In this document: in pieces, positions 46,171 through 58,612 of the stretch
Position numbering within the stretch: position 1 is the first letter of the stretch
Layout: every line of letters begins with the position of its first letter
NCBI GenBank assembly: GCA_037176845.1
Contig: JAYKXP010000072.1
Coordinates: 186,001 to 250,000, forward strand
DNA from: Paramarasmius palmivorus
Lineage: Eukaryota; Basidiomycota; Agaricomycetes; Agaricales; Marasmiaceae
Reading direction: 5' to 3'
DNA length: 64,000 bases
Program-made: the position numbers and the translations under genes
The notes under the pieces: generated by a model
Databases searched by the model: none
Told to the model about the DNA's origin: nothing
What the model saw: only the letters and a program-made list of their open reading frames with translations

Positions 46171-47957
46171 CTAATAAACGCCATTGAACGACCGAGGCAT
46201 TCCGCTCGTAGGTAGTGAGAACACATTGGCATCAAACGGCCTCAGTGTTTCTGCCTCAAACACAGAACGCCATTCAACAGTTATCCCACGCTGTTTCAGC
46301 AACTCGCCCTTCTCCCGTTCCTCATCTGTGAGTCCAGGGGGATGTCGAGTTTGCATATCGTTTTGGAAAACGACACTTAGCGTTTTAATCGTGGCTCGTG
46401 AGAGTCCAAAGTCTACAATATCGTCTATGCTCTCGATTGGGCATTGGATGAAGGTGACGTTCTCCAAGAACGGGCACAGCTCATTGTCTGAGAGTGCCTG
46501 AAAGACGTCGCTAGTGAGAATGGGATACGAAGGTGGACGCACTATTACACCTTCTTCCGAAACGTAGGAAGGCAGTTCGAGTGCATCCGTCAGGCGAAGA
46601 GTGGTTAGGGAAGGAATGCTTTGCAAACACCCAATCAACGCACTACTCGATAGCTGCATGTTGAGCTCGAGCGATGCGATGTTACAATCAGATACTTGAA
46701 GTAATTCGAGGAATGGCGCTCGGTCCGTTACGACGTCCCTCGTCGGGATAAGTACAGCGAGGTGAGACAAGGCAGGAGTTAGGATAGAGTCAAAGATTCC
46801 CTGGATTACACGGTGACTCTGGGCAATACCATCTGGTACATCAATTCCAAGGCTAATTCTGAGATCGGTCAGATGTTGCCACGTTTGCCTCGACGAGTGT
46901 ACATTGACCATTTCGTCAAAACGTGACATGGTCAAGTCGAGGTTGCATTTGCGTAGAGAGTGGCATGTTTGAGCCAACCTTTGGACGACCTGTAATGGGT
47001 CGATGGCTGACTGGGGAAAGGACCGTGAAAGAGGACATATGGACAGTTCTGTCAGATCGGCCCATCGAGCTGGGAACAAGAATATATCCGCCGGTTCACG
47101 GGAGAGATGTAATGCACGGAGAGATGGTGTACGCGTAATATCGAGAAGTGGGTGCTCCCGGGATGCCAACATCCAAGGTCTCCCAAGTTCGAAGGCATTC
47201 GACTCCAAAGAGAGTGTACGAAGAAGCGGTACATCATTGGCCTTCAGCACTTGCAAAGGTGATAAAAGCTCGAGCGGAATAGAAGAGAGGTAAAGGGTTT
47301 TCCATTGAGTCGAATACCGCGATAGCACCTTCATGTACTCTGTATACATAGTTTGTAGTTCGTTCCCGACCTCCCGAGGTTTCTTGGAGTTGAACTGCAT
47401 ATAGCAGGAGACGATAAGGGGTACAGATTTGGCTCTCTCAAGCCAGAGTTGTAGACCTTCTTTACGAAGGTGAAATAGTGTCCGAAAATCATCCTCGATC
47501 GTGTATCCAACCAGGGCAGGAATAACGAAATGAATAGCTCTCCAGAGCCGAGGCGTGGTGACAGCAATTTCCCGCCAGGACCGACAGACGGTGGTCAACA
47601 CCAGCGGCATCTTGCTGGCATCGCATGTAGGAAGCTGATCTGTTGGTAGACAGTGCAGGAATATCTCCGCAATGATATCTCGGGGAAGCCTGCGAGCCGG
47701 AGAAAGCAAGGCACGGTGGTCATTGATAAAGCTCTGAAGCTTGTCACGCTCCGCTTCTAGCTGGAAAATCTTCTCGTTCAATAATTGAACCTGTTCCTCT
47801 GGACTCAGGACGAGTTTCCTGATTGCTCCGAGCTCCTCTGCAGATGGAGCATAGTTGGTACGAAGGACACGGTCGAACGGGGACGATACCACCTGCGTAG
47901 GGTATAGATGAAGTGAGTTTTTTTGTCTCTTTACAGGATCTTGAACACACGCACCAT
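46171..47957 (-). CDS. F-box/LRR protein, paralogue 5
   Basis: Coding exon 1 is the ATG alone (47957-47955), followed by donor GTGCGT, a 62-nt intron and exon 2 (47892-46171), for 574 aa. A longer unspliced frame reaches 48135 but its N-terminus matches nothing, so the spliced start is preferred. Leader VVSSPFDRVLRTNYAPS, coiled coil (LSPEEQVQLLNEKIFQLEAER), F-box (ARRLPRDIIAEIFLHCLPTD...SWREIAVTTPRLW), then LRR-like repeats with conserved units such as SLRALHLSREPADIF and HSLRKCNLDLTMS. Ends in TSGMPRSFNGVY. Intact. A predicted SCF substrate adaptor; first member of a five-gene same-strand array. Confidence 0.85.
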
Positions 47958-48242
47958 AGGTATTATTGCACGTACAGGAAGTGGTTAAAAGCTTAAAGCT
48001 GTGAGAAACAGGATGACTCTTTACGGCCCGGGTCTTCCGATAATGGTAGCGCTGTAAGTACACGACGCACGTGCGTCGTGACAACTTGAAGCAAACTTGA
48101 AGTCGGACATCCCGACTCCCTGTCTCAAATGGCATAGGTTGTGGGCTTGAGGCAAGCCTGAGATGGTAAAAGGGGCAGAAAGGGATACATACATCTGATA
48201 GATTGCTTTATTATGATTTGCCTTGTCAATGACAATGTACAT

Positions 48243-50014
48243 CTAATATACAACGATAGACTGAGGTATCGTAGGATTGAAAACCCTCGACGGCTTGATT
48301 TCGTGAATAGAATGCCAGTGAACATCCATCCCGGTCTGCCGCAACCGCTCACCTTTGGCCTTGTCCTCCTCTGACAGCTCCATAAATCTCATGATTTCCT
48401 CGACCCGTTCCTGATATGTAACATTCAACAATTTCAACGAGCTGCGAGCTAGTGCAAAAGCAACTACGTCGTCCATGCATTCAGCAGGACAACACTCCAA
48501 AATAACCTCCTCCAAAAATGGGCATAACGCTCTGTTGGATAGACTTCGAAGGACATCACTAGTAAGGACCGGGTACGGGGGCAGTCGTATTATCTCTCCT
48601 TCTTCGGAGACATAAGGCGTCGATTGGAAGACATCCTTTAGATGGAAGGCCGTGAGAGATGGGATGGCTTGCAAACCCTCGATCAATGCCCTGCCGGATA
48701 ATGACAGGTCGAGTGCAAGAGACACGATGGGGCATTGAGAGACTTGGAGGAAGTCAAGAAACGGCATTTCATCTAGTGTTATCCGTCTAGACGTGACGTG
48801 TAGAGAGAGGTGGGATAGAGCGGGTGTTGTTATAGGTTCGAAAATTCTGCGTATCAAATGAACGTCCCCAGTTTCTTCTCCTGTACCGTAGGCCTCAATT
48901 TGAAGCTGAATACTGAGTTCGGATAAATGTGGCCATGTATGTCGACAATGTACGCTGCTGAGCCCACGGAAATCTGATATAAACAGGTCCAATTTGCATT
49001 TGCGCAGAGAACGACATGTCTGTCCAAGTCTTTGGACAATCTCTACCGCGTTCATGTCTGGAAATACTGTGCCATTGTTCGAACCTGGACACAAGTGCAG
49101 CTCCGTCAAGTTGCTCCAGCAGATAGGAAAGGTAAATGTATCTGCCCATTCACGAAGGAGGCTCAATACACGAAGGGATGATGTTCGTGTGATATTGTGC
49201 AGAGGGTGTTCAAGATCGCCAGATACTGGTGTCCAATGTCTCCCAAACTCGAACCCGTTGGCCTCCAAGGAAAGAGCGCTCAGAAGGGGCACATCATTAG
49301 CTTTCAGCACCTGAAAGGGCGACAAAAGCTCTCGTGGTATATTAGAGAGGTACAGAGTCTTCCACCGAGCCGAATACTGGGAGAGGATCTCCAAATACTC
49401 GGTATACATGGCCGTCAGCGCCTCTCTGATAGTCCATGGTTTCGACTCGAGAGGAAGCCCATAGCATGAGATGGTAAGGGGCACCGATCCGGTCCGAGAG
49501 AGCCAGAGTTGTAGCCCTTCTTTTCGAAGATGAAACAGCTCCCGGACCTTATCATTTATCGTGTACTCGTAGTGAGGAGGAAGAATGAAATGTATAGCTC
49601 TCCAGAGCCGGGGTGTAGTGATTGCGATCTCCCGCCAGGACCGACAGACGGTGGTCAACACCAGCGGTGCCTCGCTGGCATCGCACGTAGGAAGCTGGTC
49701 CACTGGTAGACAGTGCAGAAATACCTCTGCAATGATGTCTCGAGGAAGCCTGCGAGCTGGAGATAGCAGGGCACGATGGTTATCGATAAATTTCTGAAGC
49801 CTATTTCGCTCGGCCTGTAGCTGGGAAATCTTCTCATTCAATAGTTGAACTTGTTTTTCTGGTTCAGAGATGAGTGCTTCGATTTCTTTAAGCTCCTCTT
49901 GGGAAGGTGCGTAATTGGATTGAAGGACATGGTGGAACGGTGATGGTGGATTCTGTGCATGATGATGGAAAGTGAGATGCCTCGTCTTTTCGGAGGATAT
50001 TTGCTACGCACCAT
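48243..50014 (-). CDS. F-box/LRR protein, paralogue 6
   Basis: ATG-only coding exon (50014-50012), donor GTGCGT, 59-nt intron, exon 2 (49952-48243), 570 aa. Leader NPPSPFHHVLQSNYAPS, coiled coil (SEPEKQVQLLNEKISQLQAER), F-box (ARRLPRDIIAEVFLHCLPVD...SWREIAITTPRLW), LRR-like region. Its C-terminus (NPTIPQSIVVY) keeps the Pro and final Tyr but lacks the GMP of its relatives. Intact. The gap to paralogue 5 is under 300 bp, so the two promoters and terminators are tightly packed. Confidence 0.85.
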
Positions 50015-50236
50015 GGGCCCAATAAGTATACGCGTGTGTTGGCAGTCCTGGATTAAGGCGGAACGTGGGAATTGACTCAAAGAAGCTGGGTCAAGACGTC
50101 AAACCCTCAAACGCTTCAGCTTGCATGAGCCCATTTATGGCCTTCGATTACACGAAAGACAAGTGAGAACACGGTTATAGCCAAAAAAGAATAATATTCC
50201 GCTCAATGATTTCAATACGTAGGTGGTAATCAGTGA

Positions 50237-52031
50237 CTAATAAACACCAAAAGACTCGGGCATTCCAGCGTAAACAGAGTTTGCAAACAAACTGTCCATC
50301 ACAATAGGTCTTCGTAATTCTGGATCCGGTGCATCGAACATGGAACGCCATTTAACACTGATCCCATGCTGCCCCAACAACCTGCCCTTAGCCCGTTGTT
50401 CATCTGAAAGCCCGTATGAATCCCTTGAAGTTGACCCACTACTCATCACTTGGAAAGTGATGTTCAAAGTCTTGATCGTGGTTCGTGAAAGTACAAAGGC
50501 CACAATGTCGTCCATGATTTCGACTTGGCATTGGGCGAAGGTGATGCTCTCTAAGAGCGGGCATAACTCCTTGTCCGAAAGCGTCTGGAAGACTTCGCTG
50601 GTTAGGATCGAATGCGACAGCGGCTGTACTACCATTCCTCCGAAAGAAACGTAGGAAATCGACCTGGGTGCATCAGTCAGGTGAAGGCTTGACAAGGTAG
50701 GAATGCGCTGCAATATCCCGATCAATGCCATGCTGGATAATAGCACGTCGAGCTCGAGGGATACGAGGCGACATTCAGATGCTTGAAGCAGGTCGAGAAA
50801 AGGTGCCTGTTGCATTGTGACAGTTTTGTCCGGCATCGACAAAACAAGGTGAGATAAGCTTGGAGTCGATATAGAATCAAAGATTTGTTGAATTACACGG
50901 TGACTCCGTTCGGCATCCTCTGGGATGTTGATTGCAAGGTTGATTCGTAGCTCGGACAAATGCTGCCACGTTTCCCTGGGAGGAAGCACACTGACATCGT
51001 CATCAGTCGACACAGTCAAGTCGAGCGTGCATTTGCGTAGAGAGTGGCATGAACGGACTAGCCTTTGGACGGCCTGTACGGGGCTGATGGGTGCGGCAGA
51101 TGATGGTAGAGAACGAATAAACAGTTCTGCTAGATTGCTCCATTGAACGGGGAGTGTGAAGATATCCACCGCTTCACGACTAAGATGCAACGCAAGGAGA
51201 GACGGCGCACGCATGATGTTGAGGAGTGGGTACTCCGTGGACATCGACATCCAAGGTCTTCCATGTTCAAAGCTATTCGCCTCCAAGGATAGAGAGCTGA
51301 GAAGCGGTACATCATTGGGCTTGAGTTCCTGCAATGGAAGCAAGAGCTCGCGCGAAATGGAAGAGAGGTAGAGGTTTTTCCATTGAGTAGAATATCGCGA
51401 TAGGATCTTCACATACTCGAAGTATATGGTTCGTAGTTCCTTTGCGACATGGATGGGTTTCTTGTCGTTGTATTGCGCGTGGCAGGAGATTGTGAGGGGT
51501 AAAGACCCAGCTCTCTTGAGCCAGAGTTGTAGACTTTCTCTACGGAAGTGGCATAATGTCCGGAAGTCTTCGTCAATGGTGTATCCGAAGAGGGAAGGGA
51601 AAACGAAATGAATTGCTTGCCACAGCCGTGGTGTAGTGACCGCTATCTCTCGCCAGGACCCACAGATGGCAGTTAGCACCAGTGGCGCTTTACTGGCATC
51701 ACAAACGGGGAGATAGTTCGTAGGAAGGCAATATAGGAATATTTCCGCGACGATATCCCTGGGTAGCCTGCGAGCTGGGGACAGCAAGGCACGATGATCA
51801 TCGACAAAGCTCTGAAGTCTATCCCGCTCCGACTGCAGCTGCTTTATCTTCTCGTCCAACAATCGAACTTGCTCTTCTGGTTCCGCTATAAGTTCTTTGA
51901 TTTGCCTGAGCTCTGTTGTCGAGGGTGCGTAGTTGGTACGAAGGACGTGGTCGAATGGTGATGGAGATGGAGAAGCCTATCCACGTCATGAGTCCCTTCG
52001 CTCCTACACAATGATGTTCGCTACTCACCAT
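50237..52031 (-). CDS. F-box/LRR protein, paralogue 7
   Basis: ATG-only coding exon (52031-52029), donor GTGAGT, intron to 51977, exon 2 (51976-50237), 580 aa. Leader ASPSPSPFDHVLRTNYAPS, coiled coil (AEPEEQVRLLDEKIKQLQSER), F-box (ARRLPRDIVAEIFLYCLPTN...SWREIAVTTPRLW), LRR-like region with SLLALHLSREAVDIF and SLRKCTLDLTVS. Ends YAGMPESFGVY. Intact. Closest in overall reading to paralogue 5, which suggests local tandem duplication. Confidence 0.85.
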
Positions 52032-52332
52032 AGGTATCAAGTTCTCAAAGCTCCAGGTTAGGCTTAATGTGGAAGCCTGTACTGGTCGTTCTCTTGAGCT
52101 GTCTCAAGTAGAAGCTCCGGGACCGGCGCAGGGCATTTGACAGGTCGCTACCGCCTACGACAGGAACGAGACTGTCAGTCAAGCATTCCAATCTTCCCAG
52201 TCATCTCCAAGTCTTGGAATGCGATCTCCATCAGGGCATAAAGAGCTCGAGGTGATCATGGCCGCCAGAGGTAAAGATTGATCTATCTATCCGATGTTCA
52301 TTTTCGTTGCAGAGTACAGTTGTAAGTGCTAC

Positions 52333-54108
52333 TTAGTATACACCGTTGAACAATAAAGGTAGTCCAGCACTTGAAAGAGAATTATCCATCACTACAGGCC
52401 TCCGTCCTACATCCCACCCAGAATGCCATTCAGCATTTATCCCACGTTCCTTCAACAAGTTACGCTTGTTCACGTGCACCTGTTCATCTGAGAACCTGAA
52501 GGAAGGGTCCATTGATTGGAAGCTAACATTCAACGACCTGATCGTAGTTCGTGCGAGTGCAAAAGCCACGACATCATCCAAATGATCAATTGTGCATTGA
52601 TCTAAAGTGACGTTCTTCAAGAACGGGCACAACGCATTGTCGGAGAGAGCTTGGAAGAAGTTACTGCTGAAGAGTTGGTATGGGGGATCAATATCTATAT
52701 CCACATCATCGAACATATCATCGAAATTGTGAGGTGGGTGTAAATTATCGGTCAGGATAAGGTCGGTTAAGGAGGACATGGACTGCAAACTCCCAATCAG
52801 TGCACTGGCGGATAACGGTATGTCGAGGTCGAGGGACGTGATACGACAGCCAGATGTCTGGATTAGACCGAGAAATGGTACTCGTTCTAACATTCCGTCT
52901 CTCCTCGAGAGTTTTAGGGCAAGGGTGGATAAGGCAGGGGTTGAAATAACATCAAATGCATTATGGAGTCTCTGCGTGACGTCTGCCGGCGACACGCCAA
53001 TAACTCCAAGGTCAAGGCTGAGCGCTGAGCTCGGTAAGGTCCTGCCATATCTGCCTAGGCAAATTCGTAGTGACATGGCTATCCGGGCTATCCGGATCCG
53101 ATATCAACATGGCTAAGTGGCATTTGCGTAAAAGGGGGCAAGATCGAGCAAGTCTTCCGATAAACTCTGTCTCCAGGAAAGAAGATGTAACCGGACAAAT
53201 ATTTAATTCCGTCAAACTGCTCCAGCGAACGGGCAGGGTAAATGGGTCTGACAATTCGCGACGAAGGTGAAATATTCGAAGGGAGGTTGCGCTCATGACA
53301 CTGAGCAACGGATGCGCCTCGAACGGCTGTCGGGCCCCGAGCTCATAGTCATTCGCATCCAGGGACAGGGTGCGGAGTTGAGGTAAATCGCTTGCGTTCA
53401 GTGCGCGTAGGGGTGACAAGGATTCCAATGGTACGAAAGAAAGGTACAGAGCTCTCCATTGTGTTGCATATTTTGTGAAAACTTCCACATATTCGGTATA
53501 AAGTGCTCGTATTCGCTCCATGACAGACCTCGGTTTCCTGTCGTTGAACCGTGCGAAGCAAGAGATGGTAAGAGGTACAGACCCGGCTCTCTTGAGCCAA
53601 AGTTGTAGCCCTTCTTTGCGAAGACGGAACATCTGAATGTGATCATCGATCGTGTACCCGACAAGGGCCGGAAAGACGAAATGGATTGCTCGCCAGAGCC
53701 GGGGTGTAGCGACTGCAACTTCTCGCCAGGACCGACAGACGGTAGTCAGTACCAACGGTGCTTTGCTGACATCGCACACCGGAAGTTGATCTGTGGGAAG
53801 GCATTGCAAGAATATCTCCGCTACGATATCGCGGGGGAGCCTACGAGCTGGGGAAAGCAAGGCACGATGGTTGTCGATAAAGCTCTGTAGCCTGTCCCGC
53901 TCCACCTGCAACTGCGATATCTTCTCGTTTAAAAGCCGAAGCTTTTCTTCTGGTTCAAAGATGAGCTCTCTGATTGCGCTGAGCTCGTCGGGTGTAGGCA
54001 CATAATTGGTATGAAGGGCATGGCCAAATGGCGATGAGAATGCGGTCTGCGTATTGATGGTGGAGTTTAGTTCTTCATTCTCTTTGCAGGATACTTGCTA
54101 CGCACCAT
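52333..54108 (-). pseudogene. F-box/LRR paralogue 8, frameshifted by a 7-bp tandem duplication
   Basis: ATG-only exon (54108-54106), donor GTGCGT, intron, then exon 2 from 54046 (TAFSSPFGHALHTNYVPT). Coiled coil, F-box (ARRLPRDIVAEIFLQCLPTD...SWREVAVATPRLW) and the first LRR half read to a stop at 53012. The second half is open in another frame to 52333 and ends SAGLPLLFNGVY. The break coincides with a perfect tandem repeat GCTGAGC GCTGAGC (plus strand 53017-53030). Counting one copy only puts the two halves in one frame and matches the paralogues in length. Everything else looks functional, so the lesion is recent. Confidence 0.85.
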
Positions 54109-55540
54109 GAGTATGAACTCCCAGCACAGCTTGGCTTATCTTTCCAAATTCAAAAGTTCAGAATTCCCGCTACCGCTAGGTAGTGGGTCTTATAGCTCGA
54201 TTGGCCATCACTTTTTGCAGCCCGATCGACAATTTACTATATAAGGAAATCCTTGACAAATCTCTTTCGCGTCATCAAACTTCCTCATGCTCCTCTTCTT
54301 CCGTCAGTTGTCCGTTCTCCTCCGTTCAACTTCAGGCATTCGTAGTATGTATACCTCTAAATTCTCGACCAATTTTCCCCATTTTATAAGGAGTTTCGCT
54401 GTCGACCCGAAATTCAATTTGCAATTATGAGGTAATTATGTTTATGTCATGCTGTGCAAGCTCAGATCTCAGGACGCGTCTGTGTCTCGACCAACAAATC
54501 GTTTCGCAACTCTCAGAAGACCTGCTGAGTACAGACAACTTGAAGGGCCACATAATATATCCTCGATTCTCAGGACTTGTGGTCGCAAATGCACCAGAAG
54601 CTTCACACGTGCTCCCTCTCCCAGAAATGCGATGCGGGATTCAGTTCTTAGTTGTAAAGCGAGAGTCAGACTGTGTAGAGTGTAACACAGCGTGCGTTTC
54701 CAAAATCCTTTCCCCTTCCTGCTCTGATATTGATATCCAGGTTGATGAAGATCTTGTGGTCCAATGACGATCCATGGCCACAAGGGATTTCGAACGTCAC
54801 CGCGTCACCATCCCCATCGTCCAGCTTCTATCCTTTGTGATGTCGCGAGTCTCCTTTGGAGTCCCACTACACGATTGCATGATGAATGAGGCTCCGGTTT
54901 CGGCTAGGCTTTCCAGACAGTTAGTCTGGACGCCCATGGTCATCATAGGTGGCCGATGGCAGAATACGGGTTCTCTCTGCCTGGATTCCAAAGTATCTGG
55001 CTCATTGTTCCCCTGCAGGTCGACTGCTTGCTGATGAAACCACCGCGCAATATCGTGCATCGGCGTGGATGAACATCAATTTGGTCAAAATCAATAATTC
55101 ACCTGTCATCCTCTTTTCACGGCCTTGGGCATCGTCTTGTTACACAATTCACCTCCGCTTCTTTGCTGCAATGTTGGCGTTCGTGTCGTTTCTCGGAATG
55201 AGCCCGTTGCTCCACATTACAAAGCGTCAATGAAACCACATAGCGCAACAGAAAATCCCGATCTCCCACAAATACAGTGATTTCACGGCAAGGAGCACGC
55301 TCGGAGGTCCCACGTCGGACGTACTTTGTTGGCCAAGATTGTACAGATGACATCCGGTCGTGCGCTTGTCCTCTTTCCATCCAGTCGGAGAGGTGGAGAG
55401 CTCAAGATCCCTATCATGTTGACAATCTCCATTCGTTGATTAATATTCTCTAGGCTCGTCGTGGGTCGGACCCAGTCTTCTACGCGTGTTTTGCTCGTAC
55501 TTGCGGTCTCAGATATCCGTCTATTCATTCAACAGCGGGA
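54109..55540. other. intergenic 1.4 kb, no supported gene
   Basis: A TATATAAGG at about 54237-54245 and CT-rich DNA after it look like a core promoter, but no convincing coding region follows. A frame at 54438-54767 has no motif. It could be a remnant promoter, perhaps of a lost gene. Confidence 0.4.
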
Positions 55541-55547
55541 TATAAGG
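55541..55547 (+). promoter_or_regulatory. TATA box of the small secreted protein gene
   Basis: TATAAGG 116 bp upstream of the ATG at 55663, followed by a CT-rich leader. Confidence 0.55.
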
Positions 55548-55662
55548 CCCCTGTCACTTTTGGGGACATTTCACCATCCTCTTCTCTCTTCAGTTTAGGT
55601 ATAGTTTCCCTCACTGCTTCTACTCTTACTCACGACACTGAGAATCCAATCAGACCTCCATA

Positions 55663-56169
55663 ATGCGCTTCTCTGCTGTTTTCGTCGCTCTTGTCACTGC
55701 TGGCTTCACTGTTGCTCAAGAAGCTGTTCGCTTTGGCACAGTCGATGTAGTTGGCAACGCTCAAATCACCCCCGGCCAGGCATGCATCATCATATTCTCG
55801 AGTAAATAGACAATGGCTAACACGATGCATACAGAACTTTGATATACACTATGATGCTTCCAAGGCTCGCAACCATCCCTTGTTCGTCGATTTCTTTGTG
55901 CAGGGCAAATTCGCCAACGGAAACCCGACCCCTCGCTTACTTCTTTCCCGTAACGAGTTTGGTGCCGACACTGTAACTCTTGACAAGACCGCTACTGTTA
56001 GTCTTATAGTATGTGGTTGTAGTTTTAGACTAACTCTTCTTGTTTCTAGTTGCCTCCTGTTGACACCCTTGGCGAAACCAATAGCTGGTTGCTTTGGGCC
56101 GATGTTACATTTCCTCAGGATGGGTTTGTCATGGTCGGAGGAACTAGCGCGCCATTCACCGTTGCTTGA
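55663..56169 (+). CDS. small secreted protein, unknown function
   Basis: Three exons (55663-55779, 55835-55996, 56050-56169) give 132 aa. A signal peptide (MRFSAVFVALVTAGFTVAQ) is followed by a beta-rich domain: VRFGTVDVVGNAQITPGQNF, ARNHPLFVDFFVQGKF, LLLSRNEFGADTVTLDKTA, and SWLLWADVTFPQDGFVMVGG. It has no cysteines in the mature part. The layout (VGNAQITPGQ near the start, small all-beta domain) resembles basidiomycete secreted proteins of unknown role seen in wood and root colonisers, but I cannot name the family. Intron 1 seems to use a GC donor (CAG|GCATGC) and an ACAG acceptor. It sits between F-box paralogues 8 and 9 on the opposite strand. Confidence 0.78.
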
Positions 56170-56852
56170 AGAGTTTTTTTGTGAACGTAGCTAATGCAAT
56201 AATTATAATAATCACGATAATCTGGGATGTGCTAAGGAGTGGGAGATGTTCATTAGATGCCAATAACCGATTTGGCTTTAAGTCCCAGCAAAAACCAATT
56301 GGGTAGGAGCAACTTGGCAGGAAATTGCAGGCAGTGGTAGATGAGTATTGTGGTTACACAGCTAGTGCAATGACCAATTACTTATGGAGTCAGTGCGCAA
56401 ACTGAGACTGCCCTAAGCCTGGGACATTGGCAGTGGATTTAACAACACTGATCTCTTCTCAAAGTTAGAGTCTATTCATACAGCGCCAGAAGCCTCAAAA
56501 TTCACGGTAGCGGGAACTGCCGCTCGCCGGCCCTACCGACGCTTATAAGGTAAGTATATCGTGGGAGTACGATTTGCTGAGACAACTCCTCCATATTCTG
56601 TGTATTCTGTCACTGACCGGTTGTCTGAAAACGAGAGCTGTCAGCTACGGTTCATTTTCGTGACCGGCACATACAGTGCACGGTAAAGTTCATGTCCTAA
56701 TCTTCTCTGTCTCGGCATTCTTAAAATTCGCTGTACATGTAGAGCTCCGAGTCCTAGTGTGGGCAGAGGTGAAGGTCAAAGGTTAATATATTTATCCGAT
56801 GAGACTCGGAGGAACCGTCCATAATAAGCTTCACCCATGTACAGATACTCAA
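56170..56852. other. intergenic
   Basis: Convergent region between the small secreted protein gene and F-box paralogue 9. Nothing recognisable. Confidence 0.5.
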
Positions 56853-58612
56853 CTAATACATAAAACTGATCAACTGAGGCATTCCAGCATCGAAAACTGC
56901 ATTGTAAGTAAAATCAAACGTTGATTCGGAGACAGAACGCCAAACAACATCAATTCCTCGTTGCCTCAACAACTCGCCCTTGTGCCGCTCCTCATCCGAC
57001 AGTGTATACTGAACCATGAAAGCGGTTGATGCTTTGAATGTGACATTCAACGATTTAATTGTTGATCGCGCTCGTACAAAAGCTACGATGTCGTCCATGC
57101 AGTCCGCCGTGCAGTGTTCTAAGTTGACCTCCTCCAAAAGTGGGCATAGCACATCTTCTGCCAGAGCTCGAAATAAGTTGCTAGTAAGAGCCGGGTATGG
57201 TGGGGGATGTATGACTACGCCTTCAATAACATACGAAGACGATTGAAAGATGTCAACCAGGTGGAAGACAGCCAGAGAAGGTATGCAACGCAAGGTCTCA
57301 ACCAACGCTTTCTCGGATAACTGCGTTTCAAGCTCGAGAGATATGATATGGCAGTTTGACACCTCGAATAGAGTGAGAAAGGGTGCTCTCTCTATTTCGA
57401 GGGGCATTATTGATGTGCGGAAAGTGAAGTGTGATAATGCGGGGGTAGCAATAGGATCGAAGACTCTCTCGAGGATCTGAAAGGCCTGCGAGTGTTCTTC
57501 CGGCATATCATTGATTTCGAAATGAATGCTAAAATCAGACAAATATTTCCATGTCTGTCTAGGCGATTGTATGCTGACAAGGTTTTCAGGAGGTGTTATT
57601 GCCAGGTTTAAAGCACATTTGCGCAGCGAGTGACATGTTTGAGACAGCTTTTGGACAAATTCTGCCGGGCTGACGTCGTATGACAAGTGGAGGGGGAGTG
57701 TGATGGACAACTCCGTCAGCTCGCCCCAACGGGCAGGGAACGCGGCTATGTCAACGTATTCACTCTGCAGGTACAATGCGCGAAGAGATGCTACACGTGC
57801 AATGTCGGAGAGTGGATGTCCTTCAGTTGTCGACATCCAAGGTCTCCAGAAGTCGAAGGTGTTCCTCTCCAGGTAGAGAGTACGGAGAAGAGGTATATCG
57901 CTGGGCTTCAGCTTTAGGAATAGAAGCAACAGCTGGCGCGGGATAAAAGAAAGGCAGAGGGTTTTCCATTGCACAGAATATCGCAAAAGAATCTCGAGAC
58001 TCTCGGAGTACGTGTTTTGCAGCCCTTCTCTAATCTCCATAGGCTTGTCAGAGCTACTCGGCATGTAACAAGAGATGGTGAGCGGAACGGATTTGGCTCT
58101 CTCGAGCCAGAGCTGCAGCCCTTCGTTATGGAGGCGTGTTTGTTTCCGAAAATCATCATGAATGATGTATCCGGTAAGGATAGGAATAATAAAATGGATA
58201 GCTCTCCATAGCCGGGGTGTAGTAACAGCGATTTCCCGCCAGAACCGACAGATGGTAGTCAACACCAACGGCGCCTTGCGGCCATCGCATGAAGGAAGTC
58301 TATCTGTTGGAAGGCAATGCAAGAATATCTCTGCCAGGATATCGCGGGGAAGTCTGCGTGCTGGAGACAGCAAGGCGCGGTGGTTATCGATGAAGCTCTG
58401 GAGTCCGTCTCGTTCGGCCTGTAACTGCGATATCTTTTCGTTCAGAAGTTGAATCTTTTCTTCTGGTGCCGAAACGAGGTCTTCGATTTCTCTGAGCTCC
58501 TCTTGGGAAGGTGCGTAATTGGTGTGGAATGCATGTTCGAATCGTGAATTCTGCCGAAAAAGATCAGTTCATCCGTCGCTTTGGAATTGCAATCATTTTT
58601 GCCACGCACCAT
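56853..58612 (-). CDS. F-box/LRR protein, paralogue 9
   Basis: ATG-only coding exon (58612-58610), donor GTGCGT, 59-nt intron, exon 2 (58550-56853), 566 aa. Leader NSRFEHAFHTNYAPS, coiled coil (SAPEEKIQLLNEKISQLQAER), F-box (ARRLPRDILAEIFLHCLPTD...FWREIAVTTPRLW), LRR-like region with SLRALYLQSEYVDIA and SLRKCALNLAIT. Ends DAGMPQLISFMY. Intact. Without the mini-exon no in-frame ATG precedes the coiled coil, so this copy is the clearest case for the split start codon. Confidence 0.85.

Noticed and set aside
47958..48135. N-terminal extension of F-box paralogue 5 up to 48135
   Set aside because: The extension is open by chance across the 5' UTR and mini-intron; it matches no paralogue, whereas the ATG|GTGCGT start does.
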